A stretch of 61,651 nt of DNA from Domibacillus iocasae (GCF_001750285.1 NZ_MAMP01000006.1:1-61651); one strand, 5' to 3'. Shown: positions 17,999-26,650, counted from the stretch's first letter. Translations and numbers: made by a program. Notes: generated by a model from the letters alone, not told the origin.

Positions 17999-18102
17999 AT
18001 TTATCCCTCCTGTCTTTTATCTTATCTGAAAAAAGATGCAAAACAACCTCTATTCAGATAAAATGTAAGGAGATGAAAAAAAGAAAAGGCAGGTACCATA
18101 AG

Positions 18103-18951
18103 ATGAAGACGGCTATTTTGACCGACAGCACAGCTTATCTTCCAAAAGCGCTGCGCGATGAACTAAATATTTTTATGATCCCGCTCAGTGTTATTTTTGG
18201 CGAGGATGCGTACCGTGAAGAACTCGATATTACGATGAAAGAGTTTTATGGGAAAATCAATGAGGGGGGCAAGCTGCCCACGACGTCCCAGCCGGTCATC
18301 GGCCACTTCGTTGACATGTACGAGCAAATTGCCAAGGAATACGATGCGGTAATTGGCATTTATTTATCAAGTGGCATTAGCGGCACGTATCAATCGTCGC
18401 TGACGGCAGCCGATATGGTTGAGGGGCTGGACGTTTATTCATTTGATACAGAACTGAGCTGCACGCCGCAGGCATTTTATGTCCTTCGTGCGGTTGAAAT
18501 GGTGAAGCAGGGCAAAATGCCGGGAGAGATTCTGGCCGAACTGACAGAAATGAAGAAGTGGACGAAAGCGTATTTTATGGTGGATGATTTAAACCATTTA
18601 AAACGCGGCGGCCGGTTAAGTGGTGCGCAGGCACTGATTGGCAGCTTGCTTCAGGTAAAACCGATTTTGCACTTTAATGATAAAGTGATTGTGCCGTTTG
18701 AAAAAATACGGACGAGCAAAAAAGCGCTGAAGCGGATCGCTGACTTGTTTGAAGAAGAGTACAAGAAAGGTGACAAGTTTCAGGCTGTCATTATCCACGC
18801 TAACCGGGAAGACGAAGCGCGCAAGTGGATGACGGAGCTGAAAAAACGGTTCCCGAACGCAGAATTCGGCATCTCAAGCTTTGGTCCGGTCGTTGCGACG
18901 CATTTAGGTGAAGGCGCTCTGGCGATGGGCTGGACGAAAAAGGTTGAATAG
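18103..18951 (+). CDS. degV: DegV family fatty-acid-binding protein
   Basis: 282-residue soluble protein of the DegV family. Members bind one fatty acid and the FakB paralogues present it to the kinase FakA. Seen: ILTDSTAYLPKAL at the N-terminus, the TTSQPVIGHF box, GIYLSSGISGTYQSS and the DDLNHLKRGGRLSG block lining the lipid pocket. The start MKTAIL at 18103 matches other DegV proteins; an in-frame upstream ATG overlaps its SD. In B. subtilis the orthologue follows degU; here it sits before comFA. Confidence 0.9.
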   Translation: MKTAILTDSTAYLPKALRDELNIFMIPLSVIFGEDAYREELDITMKEFYGKINEGGKLPTTSQPVIGHFVDMYEQIAKEYDAVIGIYLSSGISGTYQSSLTAADMVEGLDVYSFDTELSCTPQAFYVLRAVEMVKQGKMPGEILAELTEMKKWTKAYFMVDDLNHLKRGGRLSGAQALIGSLLQVKPILHFNDKVIVPFEKIRTSKKALKRIADLFEEEYKKGDKFQAVIIHANREDEARKWMTELKKRFPNAEFGISSFGPVVATHLGEGALAMGWTKKVE

Positions 18952-18990
18952 ATTTAGAGATTAGCCGCAAAATCAACTGCTTTACAATAT

Positions 18991-19028
18991 AAAAAGCGCT
19001 CAGACAAACAGCTGAAGCGCTTTTTTTT
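18991..19028 (+). terminator. terminator after degV
   Basis: AAAAGCGCTCAG pairs with CTGAAGCGCTTTT (small bulge), followed by a long T-run. Confidence 0.85.
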
Positions 19029-19070
19029 ATAGGTGAAACCTCGTATAATAAAAACGAAAGGACGTGACTT

Positions 19071-20381
19071 ATGACGAATGCTTTCTTTTTCTCCGGCCGT
19101 GAACTAACTGATGAAGAAATACCGTCATTTCCTGATCTTCATCACTTCACCGTCCGCCCCGGTTTATCTGACCCGCCACAACACTGCCATCGCTGCGGCA
19201 ATACATCCAATCTCTCCTCTCATCCATGTGTCCGATGCGGCAAACGCTGCACGTACTGCCGAAACTGCATCGAAATGGGCAAAATTTCATCTTGTACGAC
19301 TCTTTATCGCTGGATTGGGCCTGAGCCGGCGCACTCCAAAAGGGCTGGAATGCTGCATTGGTCCGGTACACTATCAGCCGGACAAAAAATGGCTTCTGAC
19401 AATGTGCTGCTTGCGATACAAAACAGGAGCGAGCATACTGTCTGGGCAGTCGCCGGAGCCGGAAAAACGGAAGTGCTGTTTGCCGGAATCGCGGCGGCGC
19501 TGTCTAATGGAAAACGCGTCTGCATTGCCGCCCCGAGAGCTGATGTTGTCCGGGAGCTGGCGCCGCGTTTTGAAAAGGTATTTCCGGACACACCGCCTGC
19601 CGCCTTGTACGGGGGCAGCCCGGACCGCAACACGTACAGCCCGCTTGTCGTCTCCACCACGCATCAGCTGTTCCGCTTTTATGAAGCGTTTGACGTCATG
19701 ATCGTTGATGAAGTCGATGCGTTTCCTTATACGTTTGACCAATCCCTTCAGTATGCCGTTCAAAAAGCACGCAAGAAAGAATCCGCGCTTATTTATTTAA
19801 CCGCCACACCAGAGCCGGCGTGGCAAGCAGAAATTCAAGCTGGCAGCCGCGATGCGACGCTTATTCCGGCCCGCTATCATCGCCAGCCGCTTCCGGTGCC
19901 GAAAATGGCCTGGTGTGGAAACTGGAAAAAATCAATTGTGCCGGTACCCGTTTTAAAGTGGGTGAAAGAAAAAGAAAAAGCGCTCGTTTTTTATCCGCAC
20001 ATCGATACGATGGATAAAGCACTGCCGATTTTTAAAGAGATAAACCTGCGCATTGAAAGTGTCCATGCGGCTGACCCGCTCCGAAAAGAAAAAGTCGAAG
20101 CGATGCGCCGGGGAGATATACCCATTTTGCTCACCACAACCATTTTAGAGCGGGGCGTTACCTTTCCCGGTGTTGATGTTGCCGTTGTCGGCTCGGAAGA
20201 CCGGGTGTTTACTGAAAGTGCGCTCATTCAAATTGCCGGCCGTGCCGGGCGCAGCATTAATTATCCGACAGGAGACATTTCGTTTTTTCATTATGGAAAA
20301 ACAGAAGCGATGGTGCGGGCGGTCAAACAAATTAATGAAATGAATGCGCTTGGAAAAGAAAGGGGCCTTTTGGATTCATGA
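19071..20381 (+). CDS. comFA: competence DNA-uptake ATPase ComFA
   Basis: 436-residue DEAD-family ATPase/helicase needed for transport of transforming DNA through the ComEC channel. The N-terminal zinc finger uses pairs of Cys (CHRCGN, CVRCGKRCTYCRNC, Cys near 40-75). Walker A is GAGKTEVL and Walker B is MIVDEVDAFPY; motif III TATPEP and the C-terminal helicase motif QIAGRAGRS complete the engine. SD AAAGGA precedes the ATG. The frame overlaps comFC by 4 bases; the small comFB of B. subtilis is absent between them. Confidence 0.95.
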   Translation: MTNAFFFSGRELTDEEIPSFPDLHHFTVRPGLSDPPQHCHRCGNTSNLSSHPCVRCGKRCTYCRNCIEMGKISSCTTLYRWIGPEPAHSKRAGMLHWSGTLSAGQKMASDNVLLAIQNRSEHTVWAVAGAGKTEVLFAGIAAALSNGKRVCIAAPRADVVRELAPRFEKVFPDTPPAALYGGSPDRNTYSPLVVSTTHQLFRFYEAFDVMIVDEVDAFPYTFDQSLQYAVQKARKKESALIYLTATPEPAWQAEIQAGSRDATLIPARYHRQPLPVPKMAWCGNWKKSIVPVPVLKWVKEKEKALVFYPHIDTMDKALPIFKEINLRIESVHAADPLRKEKVEAMRRGDIPILLTTTILERGVTFPGVDVAVVGSEDRVFTESALIQIAGRAGRSINYPTGDISFFHYGKTEAMVRAVKQINEMNALGKERGLLDS

Positions 20382-21040
20382 AACGGTGCCTGTTATGCGA
20401 AAACGATACGGCAATCCAATCGTGGCGTGCTTTTTTCGGAGCCAAGCCTCCCACTCTTTGCGAAAGCTGCACAAGCCAATTTGAAAAACTAAGCGGACCG
20501 TCATGTAATGTATGTTCCAGAACGATGGATCAAACAGGAATATGCCCGGACTGTGCGGCGTGGGAGAAAAATATTTTTCTTTCCAATCAATCGCTGTACC
20601 GTTACAATGACGCGATGCAGGATTTGATCGCCCGGTTTAAATACCGGGGTGACTATGCACTGGCTGATATATTTGCCGAGGACATCCGGAAAGTGGCAAA
20701 AAAGATGTCCTATGATCTCATTTGTGCAGTGCCACTCTCGCCGTCGCGCCTCATTGAACGGCGGTTTAACCAGTCAGAAGCACTCATTGAAATGGCCGGA
20801 CTCACACCTGCGCCGCTGCTTGCCCGCCATGAATCGGACAAGCAATCTAAAAAGTCCCGTGCCGAACGAATAGGCACAGAGCAGACTTTTTACCCGATTG
20901 GTGACGCTAAGGGTAAATCTATTCTTGTGATTGACGATATATATACAACAGGGGCTACAATTCGGCTTGTGGCGGATGCACTGGACGGAGCAGGCGCATC
21001 CAGTGTGAAAAGCATTACAGTTGCACGAAGCGGTTCTTGA
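20378..21040 (+). CDS. comFC: ComFC phosphoribosyltransferase-like competence protein
   Basis: 220 residues. The N-terminal zinc ribbon has four Cys pairs (CLLCEN, CESC, CNVC, CPDC), followed by a phosphoribosyltransferase domain with the PRPP-binding motif VIDDIYTTGATIR near residue 190 and the family sequence PLSPSRLIERRFNQSE. It works with ComFA in internalising transforming DNA. The ATG is inside the comFA stop (ATGA), implying coupled translation. Confidence 0.95.
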   Translation: MKRCLLCENDTAIQSWRAFFGAKPPTLCESCTSQFEKLSGPSCNVCSRTMDQTGICPDCAAWEKNIFLSNQSLYRYNDAMQDLIARFKYRGDYALADIFAEDIRKVAKKMSYDLICAVPLSPSRLIERRFNQSEALIEMAGLTPAPLLARHESDKQSKKSRAERIGTEQTFYPIGDAKGKSILVIDDIYTTGATIRLVADALDGAGASSVKSITVARSGS

Positions 21041-21098
21041 CATTTTGGAATGCCGCTAGGAGAATAGAACTAAAGATGAAAAACTTGAGGTGAATGGG

Positions 21099-21509
21099 AT
21101 GAATGAAGTCGTTGATTGTCCACGGTGTGGCGAGCTGTATGCGCAAAATGCATTTCGTGATGTCTGTCCAAAATGTTCCCGGTCGGAAGAAGCACTTTAT
21201 CAAGCCGCCTACACATTTTTACGAAAGCGGGAAAACCGTGCTGCAACATTAGAACGTGTCGTGGAAGTAACGGGAGCATCCGAAGAAATGATTCAGAAAT
21301 GGGTAAAAAAAGGACGTCTGCAGGCAAGGCAGTTCCCCAACCTTGGCTATCCGTGCGACCGGTGCGGCGCCATCATTCAAGCGGGCAAGGTGTGCAACAA
21401 CTGCATAGAAGAACTTGAATCGAGTTTGAAACTGCATGATCGTGAGCAGGCATTTGAACGTGAACGCAAGGAAAGCCAGCAAAGAACATTTTTAAGCAAA
21501 CGCTCATAA
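21099..21509 (+). CDS. yvyF: YvyF / TIGR03826-type flagellar operon protein
   Basis: 136 residues with two zinc-ribbon knuckles (CPRCGELY...CPKC at the start and CDRCGAII...CNNC near 90-110) flanking a helix-turn-helix-like middle (VVEVTGASEEMIQKWVKKGRL). The family is found beside flgM in Bacillaceae; the function is undefined and regulation is plausible. I take ATG 21099 (SD GAGGTG, 6 bases) rather than GTG 21090, which overlaps the SD. Confidence 0.88.
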   Translation: MNEVVDCPRCGELYAQNAFRDVCPKCSRSEEALYQAAYTFLRKRENRAATLERVVEVTGASEEMIQKWVKKGRLQARQFPNLGYPCDRCGAIIQAGKVCNNCIEELESSLKLHDREQAFERERKESQQRTFLSKRS

Positions 21510-21531
21510 ACCCGCCATTTGGCGGGTTTTT
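21508..21531 (+). terminator. terminator after yvyF
   Basis: AAACCCGCC-ATTT-GGCGGGTTTTT; compact 9-bp stem and T-run. It separates the com genes from the SigD flagellar operon. Confidence 0.92.
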
Positions 21532-21561
21532 GTGCCAGAAAAATTAAGCAAAATTCCTTAT

Positions 21562-21588
21562 TAAACATTTTTAACGTAAAGACGATAT
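21562..21588 (+). promoter_or_regulatory. SigD promoter of the late flagellar operon
   Basis: TAAA (21562-21565), 15-base spacer, GACGATAT (21581-21588) closely matches the SigD consensus TAAA-N15-GCCGATAT. It lies about 40 bases before flgM, so FlgM, the SigD inhibitor, is itself under SigD control. Confidence 0.9.
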
Positions 21589-21628
21589 AATAAACACAAG
21601 AATAAAAAAAGAAAGCGAGGATACGGAG

Positions 21629-21898
21629 ATGAAAATTAATCAAACACCCGGCTTGAACGGGATCAATCCGTATCAGAAGCAGCTGAAAAAAGCGGACGCG
21701 GCCAAAGCCGCCAGCCCGGCAGCCGGCGACAAGCTCGAAATTTCGAGCGCCGCCAAAGAGATGCAAGACTCATCAAGAATACTAGCTGAACGCCGTGAAA
21801 AAATCGCGCTTCTGAAAGAACAGATTTCAGATGGCACATACAAAACAGATGCGAACGCAACCGCCAAAGCCATGCTCGACTTTTACGGAAAACTGTAA
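21629..21898 (+). CDS. flgM: anti-sigma-D factor FlgM
   Basis: 89 residues: disordered N-terminal half starting MKINQTPGLNGINPYQKQ and a helical C-terminal half ending TAKAMLDFYGKL that binds SigD. It holds SigD inactive until hook completion lets FlgM be secreted. The length and the Ile/Leu helix pattern are typical. A terminator follows, so downstream genes need read-through or partial termination. Confidence 0.93.
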   Translation: MKINQTPGLNGINPYQKQLKKADAAKAASPAAGDKLEISSAAKEMQDSSRILAERREKIALLKEQISDGTYKTDANATAKAMLDFYGKL

Positions 21899-21907
21899 CC
21901 GTAACCG

Positions 21908-21943
21908 GATCGCCCACGAGACTTCTCCGGGCGATCTTTCTTT
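21908..21943 (+). terminator. hairpin terminator between flgM and the FliK-like gene
   Basis: GATCGCCC (21908-21915) / GGGCGATC (21929-21936) with TTTCTTT. It may attenuate transcription so that flgM is made in excess of the rest of the operon. Confidence 0.75.
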
Positions 21944-21973
21944 ATGTACATAAAAAGGAAAGGAGCCCGATTG

Positions 21974-24151
21974 ATGAAAATTCAGCCACAAGCGACACTA
22001 ACGCCCATTCAACCGGCCATTGTCCCTGCACAAGGAGAAAGCGCCGTAGCGTCCCTTGAAGCAACAGCGGGAACGACCCCCAAAATGGAAAAACAGCCGC
22101 CGGAACTCGCGGCTTTTACTGAAAAAGGGATGACGCTCACAAAAGAAGGAGCACAGGCTGTGAAGACGTTTATGGAAACGGCGCCTGGAACAGATGAGGA
22201 CAAGCTTGCTACGGTAAAGGCGCTTGCCGAAAAAGGGATTATGCCGTCTGAATCGTCTCTAAAAGCGGTACACGCTGCATTGACCGGAACGCCGTTTGGC
22301 AAACAGGCGGCTGAGTGGCTGAAGCGGTCGGGCATCGACTTTCCAGAGAATACAAGAGCTGCCATTGAAAAAGCCTTACAGCTTGGCCGTGTTCAAGAAG
22401 CTGTAGAAACGATTAAATCCTCGCCGCTTCCTGAAGATGTTGCGAAACAAGTAGAAGCGCTGGTTAAGAAAAGCAGTTCGTCTTCACAACTGGCGGAAGC
22501 ATTGAAAACATTAGCCCGTGAACAAAACATTCCGGTCTCAAAGCTCATGGAACGTGCTGGTGCGATTCAGGCTGAAATCGTCAACAATACAGCGAAGCAG
22601 AAGCTGGCTGATGCCATTTCGCTTTTGTTGAAACAGCAGCCGGATCACGCACTCTTGCATGAGCTTGCACGTAAATTGGATCAAAGCGGTTCTTTACCGG
22701 ATATCGTTCAGGCATTACGGACGTTATTCGCTGGGGATCGCACGTCTGTTATTAAGCCGCTCGCCGAAGCACTGCAGCTTGCTGACATGGCACAGACAAA
22801 AATGGCCGCATCTCTTCAGCCATCAGGCATCATTATGCCGGAGACAGAAGAAACGGAACCATCACTGCCGCAAAAAGCAGCCGGCATGATTCAAAAAGAA
22901 CCTTCATTTGAGCGGATAACCTCCTTTATGAAGGACACATTGCCGGAACTCGGCGGCGCCATTGAAAAAGCAGAAGCCCTTATGGCATCAGGCAAAGAGC
23001 TCGCGGCCCGCGGCGAACTGATGAAAGCGGTCGAACCGCTCATCCCGCCGCCGGCCGCAAACAGCGCGCCGGTGATTCCGGATGAATTATTCGCCCAGGT
23101 GCCGCCTGCTTCGAAAAACGTCATCATGACGACGATCACGGAAAAAATGTCACAGTCCGCGATTGATTTTAAACAGTTTAAGCGCGACATTATGCGCAAT
23201 TTGCAGACGGCAGAATTGCTGGTCAAAACGCCGCAGCAGGCCAAGCCGGTCGTGGAAACGGCCATTAAGACACTCGACAATGCCATCTTAAAAGGCGATT
23301 TTATGATGTATACCGATATGAAAACAGAAAAACAATTGATGCAGGCATCTCAGCAGCTGGCGGACGCACGTAAGCTGCTCACAAAAGGAGATACACAGGC
23401 AGCGGCCCGTATCGTTGCGGACGTCAAAGCGCTCATCGACAAAGTTACGTTTAAACCATCTGATTCACGGGTGATGCATATGGTTACGCAGGAACTGGCC
23501 GATACGCCGCAGCGAAACCTTGCCGGCGCGATGGCCGGCCTTTACGAGACACCAGGCGCTCGAAACGCATTTGAGCTTGTGCGTGCGGCTGGATTTAACT
23601 ATGAGCACGAGCAGGCAGCCACCCTTTTAAAAGGAAAAGCGGAAGTGCCGAATGCGATAAAACAGGCACTGCTTGCATCGATGGGTCAACAGTCCGGATC
23701 GGGCGGTGAGCAGGCGTCGGCGAATTTAACCGGCCAGCAGCTGTTAAGCAAGCCGGAATCCGGTCTTCAGTCGATGATGATGTCACTGCCATTTTTACTC
23801 GGCGGCCAGGCGGAAAACGTCAATGTCTTTATCCGTTCTAAAGATGGCGGCCAGCAGGTAGACTGGGAAAACTGCTCTATCCACTTTTTATTCGAAACGA
23901 AAAAACTCGGTCCTGTCGGCATGACCATTTCATCCGCAGACCGGAATTTATCTGTGAAAGTACAAAACGACCGGGAAGACTTTCAGCAAAAAATGGAGCC
24001 GCTCACAGTTGTATTGAAAGATCGGCTTTCAGACATTGGATACCGTGTCGGTGCGGTGCAATTCGGCACATTTGCAAAGAAGGAAGAGAAGGCGGAAGTA
24101 AAAGCAGGCACAACGTCATCTTCTTCGAAAGGGTTTGATTTCACGATATGA
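21974..24151 (+). CDS. FliK-like flagellar hook-length control protein (YlqG-like)
   Basis: 725-residue Ala/Glu/Lys-rich protein. It is largely helical and low in complexity, with no signal peptide. The last 100 residues (VNVFIRSKDGG, then IHFLFETKKLGPVGMTI, DRNLSVKVQND and KDRLSDIGYRVGAVQFGTF) match the FliK C-terminal domain that contacts FlhB and flips export specificity from hook to filament substrates. A long N-terminal ruler plus C-terminal switch domain is the FliK plan. The next gene is an FlhB-C homologue, the pairing seen in B. subtilis ylqG-ylqH. SD AAAGGAG precedes ATG 21974. It is absent from this place in B. subtilis. It could be an accessory rather than the main FliK. Confidence 0.75.
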   Translation: MKIQPQATLTPIQPAIVPAQGESAVASLEATAGTTPKMEKQPPELAAFTEKGMTLTKEGAQAVKTFMETAPGTDEDKLATVKALAEKGIMPSESSLKAVHAALTGTPFGKQAAEWLKRSGIDFPENTRAAIEKALQLGRVQEAVETIKSSPLPEDVAKQVEALVKKSSSSSQLAEALKTLAREQNIPVSKLMERAGAIQAEIVNNTAKQKLADAISLLLKQQPDHALLHELARKLDQSGSLPDIVQALRTLFAGDRTSVIKPLAEALQLADMAQTKMAASLQPSGIIMPETEETEPSLPQKAAGMIQKEPSFERITSFMKDTLPELGGAIEKAEALMASGKELAARGELMKAVEPLIPPPAANSAPVIPDELFAQVPPASKNVIMTTITEKMSQSAIDFKQFKRDIMRNLQTAELLVKTPQQAKPVVETAIKTLDNAILKGDFMMYTDMKTEKQLMQASQQLADARKLLTKGDTQAAARIVADVKALIDKVTFKPSDSRVMHMVTQELADTPQRNLAGAMAGLYETPGARNAFELVRAAGFNYEHEQAATLLKGKAEVPNAIKQALLASMGQQSGSGGEQASANLTGQQLLSKPESGLQSMMMSLPFLLGGQAENVNVFIRSKDGGQQVDWENCSIHFLFETKKLGPVGMTISSADRNLSVKVQNDREDFQQKMEPLTVVLKDRLSDIGYRVGAVQFGTFAKKEEKAEVKAGTTSSSSKGFDFTI

Positions 24152-24432
24152 GCTATTACAACCAGATTAACCGCCGTAAGCTGAACGGTCCGTCGGCAGC
24201 GGTCATCCGCTACGAAGAAGGAAGCGCGCCGACTGTCGTTGCGCAGGGAAAAGGCGCGCTCGCCGCAAAGATTTTGGAGCTCGCCGGCCAGCATGGCATT
24301 CCGATGGAGCAGGACTCTTCTCTTTTATCGGAGCTGATCGACATCGACCTGGGCGACTCGATTCCACCGCAGCTGTATTCCGTTATCGCCGAAATGCTTA
24401 TTTTAATCGAAGAAATGGAATCAGCGTATTAA
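24148..24432 (+). CDS. FlhB C-terminal-like export switch protein (YlqH/FlhX-type)
   Basis: 94 residues corresponding to only the cytoplasmic C-terminal domain of FlhB (EscU/YscU family): AAVIRYEEGSAPTVVAQGKG, AAKILELAGQHGIPM and the end SIPPQLYSVIAEMLILIEEM. The autocleavage NPTH tetrad of FlhB is not present; the equivalent place reads LNGPSAAV. So it looks like a permanently cleaved FlhB-C module that could bind export substrates. Overlaps the FliK-like gene by 4 bases (ATGA), strongly suggesting that the two proteins act together. Confidence 0.85.
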   Translation: MSYYNQINRRKLNGPSAAVIRYEEGSAPTVVAQGKGALAAKILELAGQHGIPMEQDSSLLSELIDIDLGDSIPPQLYSVIAEMLILIEEMESAY

Positions 24433-24475
24433 AATCCGGCAAATTTTGCCGATACATACAAATGAGGTGACAAAC

Positions 24476-24913
24476 GTGATCACAAAAGAAATGATTTATC
24501 AAAAAACGCCCCAGCAAATTACGGCTCTCCTATATGAAGCAGGACTGAATCAATTTGATCAGGCGGAAACGTTCCTTAAAAAAGGCAACTTTGCAGAAGC
24601 CAACCGCGCCATGCAAAAAATTAATGATATCACTGAGCGGCTCGGCGCAGGACTTAATTATGAAGCAGGCATTATCGCCGACCAGCTTGACCATGTATAC
24701 AATTTTATTGCCGACACCGTCATTGAAGCGAATCTTCATAAAGATGCAAAACGGCTTGCCGATGCAAAACGGCTGTTTCAAACAATTGCGGACGCATGGA
24801 ACGAAGCATTGAAACATGCACCATCTAAACCCGCGCCACGTCGTCAAAATGCATATGAACAAAATGTATTCGTCGAAGAACAGCCGAAAAATACACTCGA
24901 AACGGGGAAATAA
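24476..24913 (+). CDS. fliS: FliS-like flagellin export chaperone
   Basis: 145 residues, five-helix FliS family: MIYQKTPQQITALLYEAGLNQF is the usual TP..L...LY start, followed by KGNFAEANRAMQKINDITERL and ADQLDHVYNFIADTVIEANL. FliS binds the flagellin C-terminus and prevents early polymerisation. GAGGTG lies before GTG 24476, preferred over an in-frame ATG at 24446 that has no SD. It stands directly ahead of a flagellin gene, so it is likely that flagellin's dedicated chaperone. A canonical fliDST cluster probably lies elsewhere. The C-terminal 25 residues are variable. Confidence 0.82.
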   Translation: MITKEMIYQKTPQQITALLYEAGLNQFDQAETFLKKGNFAEANRAMQKINDITERLGAGLNYEAGIIADQLDHVYNFIADTVIEANLHKDAKRLADAKRLFQTIADAWNEALKHAPSKPAPRRQNAYEQNVFVEEQPKNTLETGK

Positions 24914-24916
24914 TCG

Positions 24917-25738
24917 ATGAGAATCAATCATAATATTCAAGCATTAAATGCTTATCGGAATTTAAGCAACACAAACAACGCTACATCAAAAAGCCTTGAA
25001 AAGCTATCATCCGGCCTTCGTATTAACCGTGCAGCGGATGATGCGGCTGGTCTTGCCATTTCCGAAAAAATGCGCTCGCAAATCCGCGGTCTTGATATGG
25101 CAGAGCGTAACTCATTAGATGCCATTTCCCTTATTCAAACGGCAGAAGGTGCGCTTGCTTCGACCCATGATATTTTACAGCGTATGCGTGAATTGTCTGT
25201 ACAGGGAGCAAATGGGACGCTTGTCACGGCAGACCGTCAATCCATCCAGGATGAAATCGATGCATTAACTGAAGAGATTGATCGAATTGCCAATACAACG
25301 CAGTTTAACAATAAAGATCTGCTTGATGGCAGTATGTCATCAGGGGTTATTTTCCAAATTGGTGCAAATGCTCAAGAAACACTCTCATTAACAATTAAAC
25401 AAATGGGTGCTTCCTCTTCGGGTCTTGCAATAAGCGGTGTTGATGTTTTAGCTGCTTCTACGGCTTCTAATGCTATAACAACGATTGATAAGGCGATTTC
25501 CGAAGTATCTGCACAACGAAGCAAGCTAGGCGCAGTACAAAACCGATTGGAACATACCATCTCTAATTTGCAGTCAGCGAACGAGAATTTAACAGCAGCT
25601 GAATCCCGTATTCGCGACCTTGATATGGCGGAAGAGATGACGCAGTTCACACGAAACAACATCTTAAACCAGGCCGGACAAGCGATGCTGGCACAGGCGA
25701 ATCAGCTGCCGCAGGGCGTTCTGCAGCTTCTTCAATAA
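24917..25738 (+). CDS. flagellin (second copy, operon-internal)
   Basis: 273-residue minimal flagellin: N-terminal D0/D1 (MRINHNIQALNAYRNL, SGLRINRAADDAAGLAISEKM) and C-terminal D1/D0 (AESRIRDLDMAEEMTQFTRN, MLAQANQLPQGVLQLLQ) with almost no variable centre. It is close to the hag product at 32272 but clearly diverged. It starts 3 bases after the FliS-like gene, with GGGGA as SD. Unlike hag it lacks its own SigD promoter and CsrA-type leader, and its codon choice is less biased, which suggests low expression. Family knowledge: it is exported by the flagellar type III system and is possibly a minor or junction filament subunit. Confidence 0.93.
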   Translation: MRINHNIQALNAYRNLSNTNNATSKSLEKLSSGLRINRAADDAAGLAISEKMRSQIRGLDMAERNSLDAISLIQTAEGALASTHDILQRMRELSVQGANGTLVTADRQSIQDEIDALTEEIDRIANTTQFNNKDLLDGSMSSGVIFQIGANAQETLSLTIKQMGASSSGLAISGVDVLAASTASNAITTIDKAISEVSAQRSKLGAVQNRLEHTISNLQSANENLTAAESRIRDLDMAEEMTQFTRNNILNQAGQAMLAQANQLPQGVLQLLQ

Positions 25739-25757
25739 TCAAACGGGGTGAACCACA

Positions 25758-26195
25758 ATGGAAATACAGCGCATAAATAAAGCAGCACCATCCCGCACGG
25801 AACGAAAAGAAGAAGTGGCGAAAGCATCGACAACATTCACGGATGTGATCGCGAACAAGCGCCAAAACGCCGCACTAGAGAAAATGAACGGCATGATGAA
25901 AGACATCGAAACACAGGGTGAAAAGCTCGCCGAACACCGGACGATTGATGACTTGCGAAAATATAAAAAAATGGTCAAGGAGTTTATGGAAGAAGCGGTC
26001 AACAGCGGTCTTCAACTCGAGGAACAGCGCGGCTTCAACCGGCGTGGCCGGACGAAAGTATATAAGATTGTAAAAGAAGTCGACAGCCGCCTCACCCAGC
26101 TCGCCAATGACGTCATTAACAAAGAAAAGTCGCAGCTTGATATTTTGAGTAAAGTCGGCGAAATTCAAGGTTTATTAATTAATATTTACACGTAA
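25758..26195 (+). CDS. yaaR: YaaR family (DUF327) protein
   Basis: 145 residues, soluble and helical: MEIQRINKAAP start, FTDVIANKRQNAALEKM, YKKMVKEFMEEAVNSG, KVYKIVKEVDSRLTQLAN. These mark the DUF327/YaaR family of Bacillota, with no settled biochemical role. SD GGGGTG before ATG. In B. subtilis yaaR is far from the flagellar genes; here it lies inside the late flagellar operon, between flagellin and flgN, so a flagellum-linked task is likely. Confidence 0.87.
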   Translation: MEIQRINKAAPSRTERKEEVAKASTTFTDVIANKRQNAALEKMNGMMKDIETQGEKLAEHRTIDDLRKYKKMVKEFMEEAVNSGLQLEEQRGFNRRGRTKVYKIVKEVDSRLTQLANDVINKEKSQLDILSKVGEIQGLLINIYT

Positions 26196-26209
26196 AAAGG
26201 AGGAGCGTC

Positions 26210-26650
26210 ATGCTTATCGAAACGCTCGAAAAACAGCTGGCGCTTCATAAAAGCCTGCTTGAACTGGCACGTAGAAAAACAGAAGCTGTGAAGCACAACA
26301 GAATGGACGAATTGAACCGGATTGTCCGAGAAGAGCAAAAGCATGTGAATGCGATCGCCATACTTGAAAATAAGCGTACTGAACATTCAGGACAAACGTT
26401 AGCAGAACTTTTGCCGTCACGTTCAATGGAAGAACAGCAGAAAGCCGGATTGCTGCGTGACCAATTAGTAGATGTTCTTCATGAGCTTCAGCAAACGAAT
26501 CAGTTAAATGAGGAGCTCTTGGACCAGTCGCTTCAATTGGTTCATTTCCAGCTTGACCTGATTGCCCCGCCGGAAGCGGGAAATTATGCGCCTGACGGTG
26601 AAGCGGATCGGCCGCCGGCAACTGGACCAGTTTTTGACTCGAAAGCATAG
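26210..26650 (+). CDS. flgN: FlgN-type chaperone for hook-associated proteins
   Basis: 146 residues, mostly one long helical hairpin: MLIETLEKQLALHKSLLELA start with ARRKTEAVKHNRMDELNRIV, then QQTNQLNEELLDQSLQLVHF. FlgN proteins (YvyG in B. subtilis) chaperone FlgK and FlgL, which are the next two genes. Strong AAAAGGAGGAG precedes the ATG. The Pro-rich tail (about 120-146) is not conserved. Confidence 0.9.
   Translation: MLIETLEKQLALHKSLLELARRKTEAVKHNRMDELNRIVREEQKHVNAIAILENKRTEHSGQTLAELLPSRSMEEQQKAGLLRDQLVDVLHELQQTNQLNEELLDQSLQLVHFQLDLIAPPEAGNYAPDGEADRPPATGPVFDSKA

Noticed and set aside
19111-19701. 196-codon frame inside comFA
   Set aside because: Same-strand shifted frame of a gene with intact zinc finger and Walker motifs; it is Arg/Pro/Cys-rich as usual for GC-rich shadow frames.
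21090-21098. GTG at 21090 as yvyF start
   Set aside because: It lies within the GAGGTG Shine-Dalgarno that fits the ATG at 21099.
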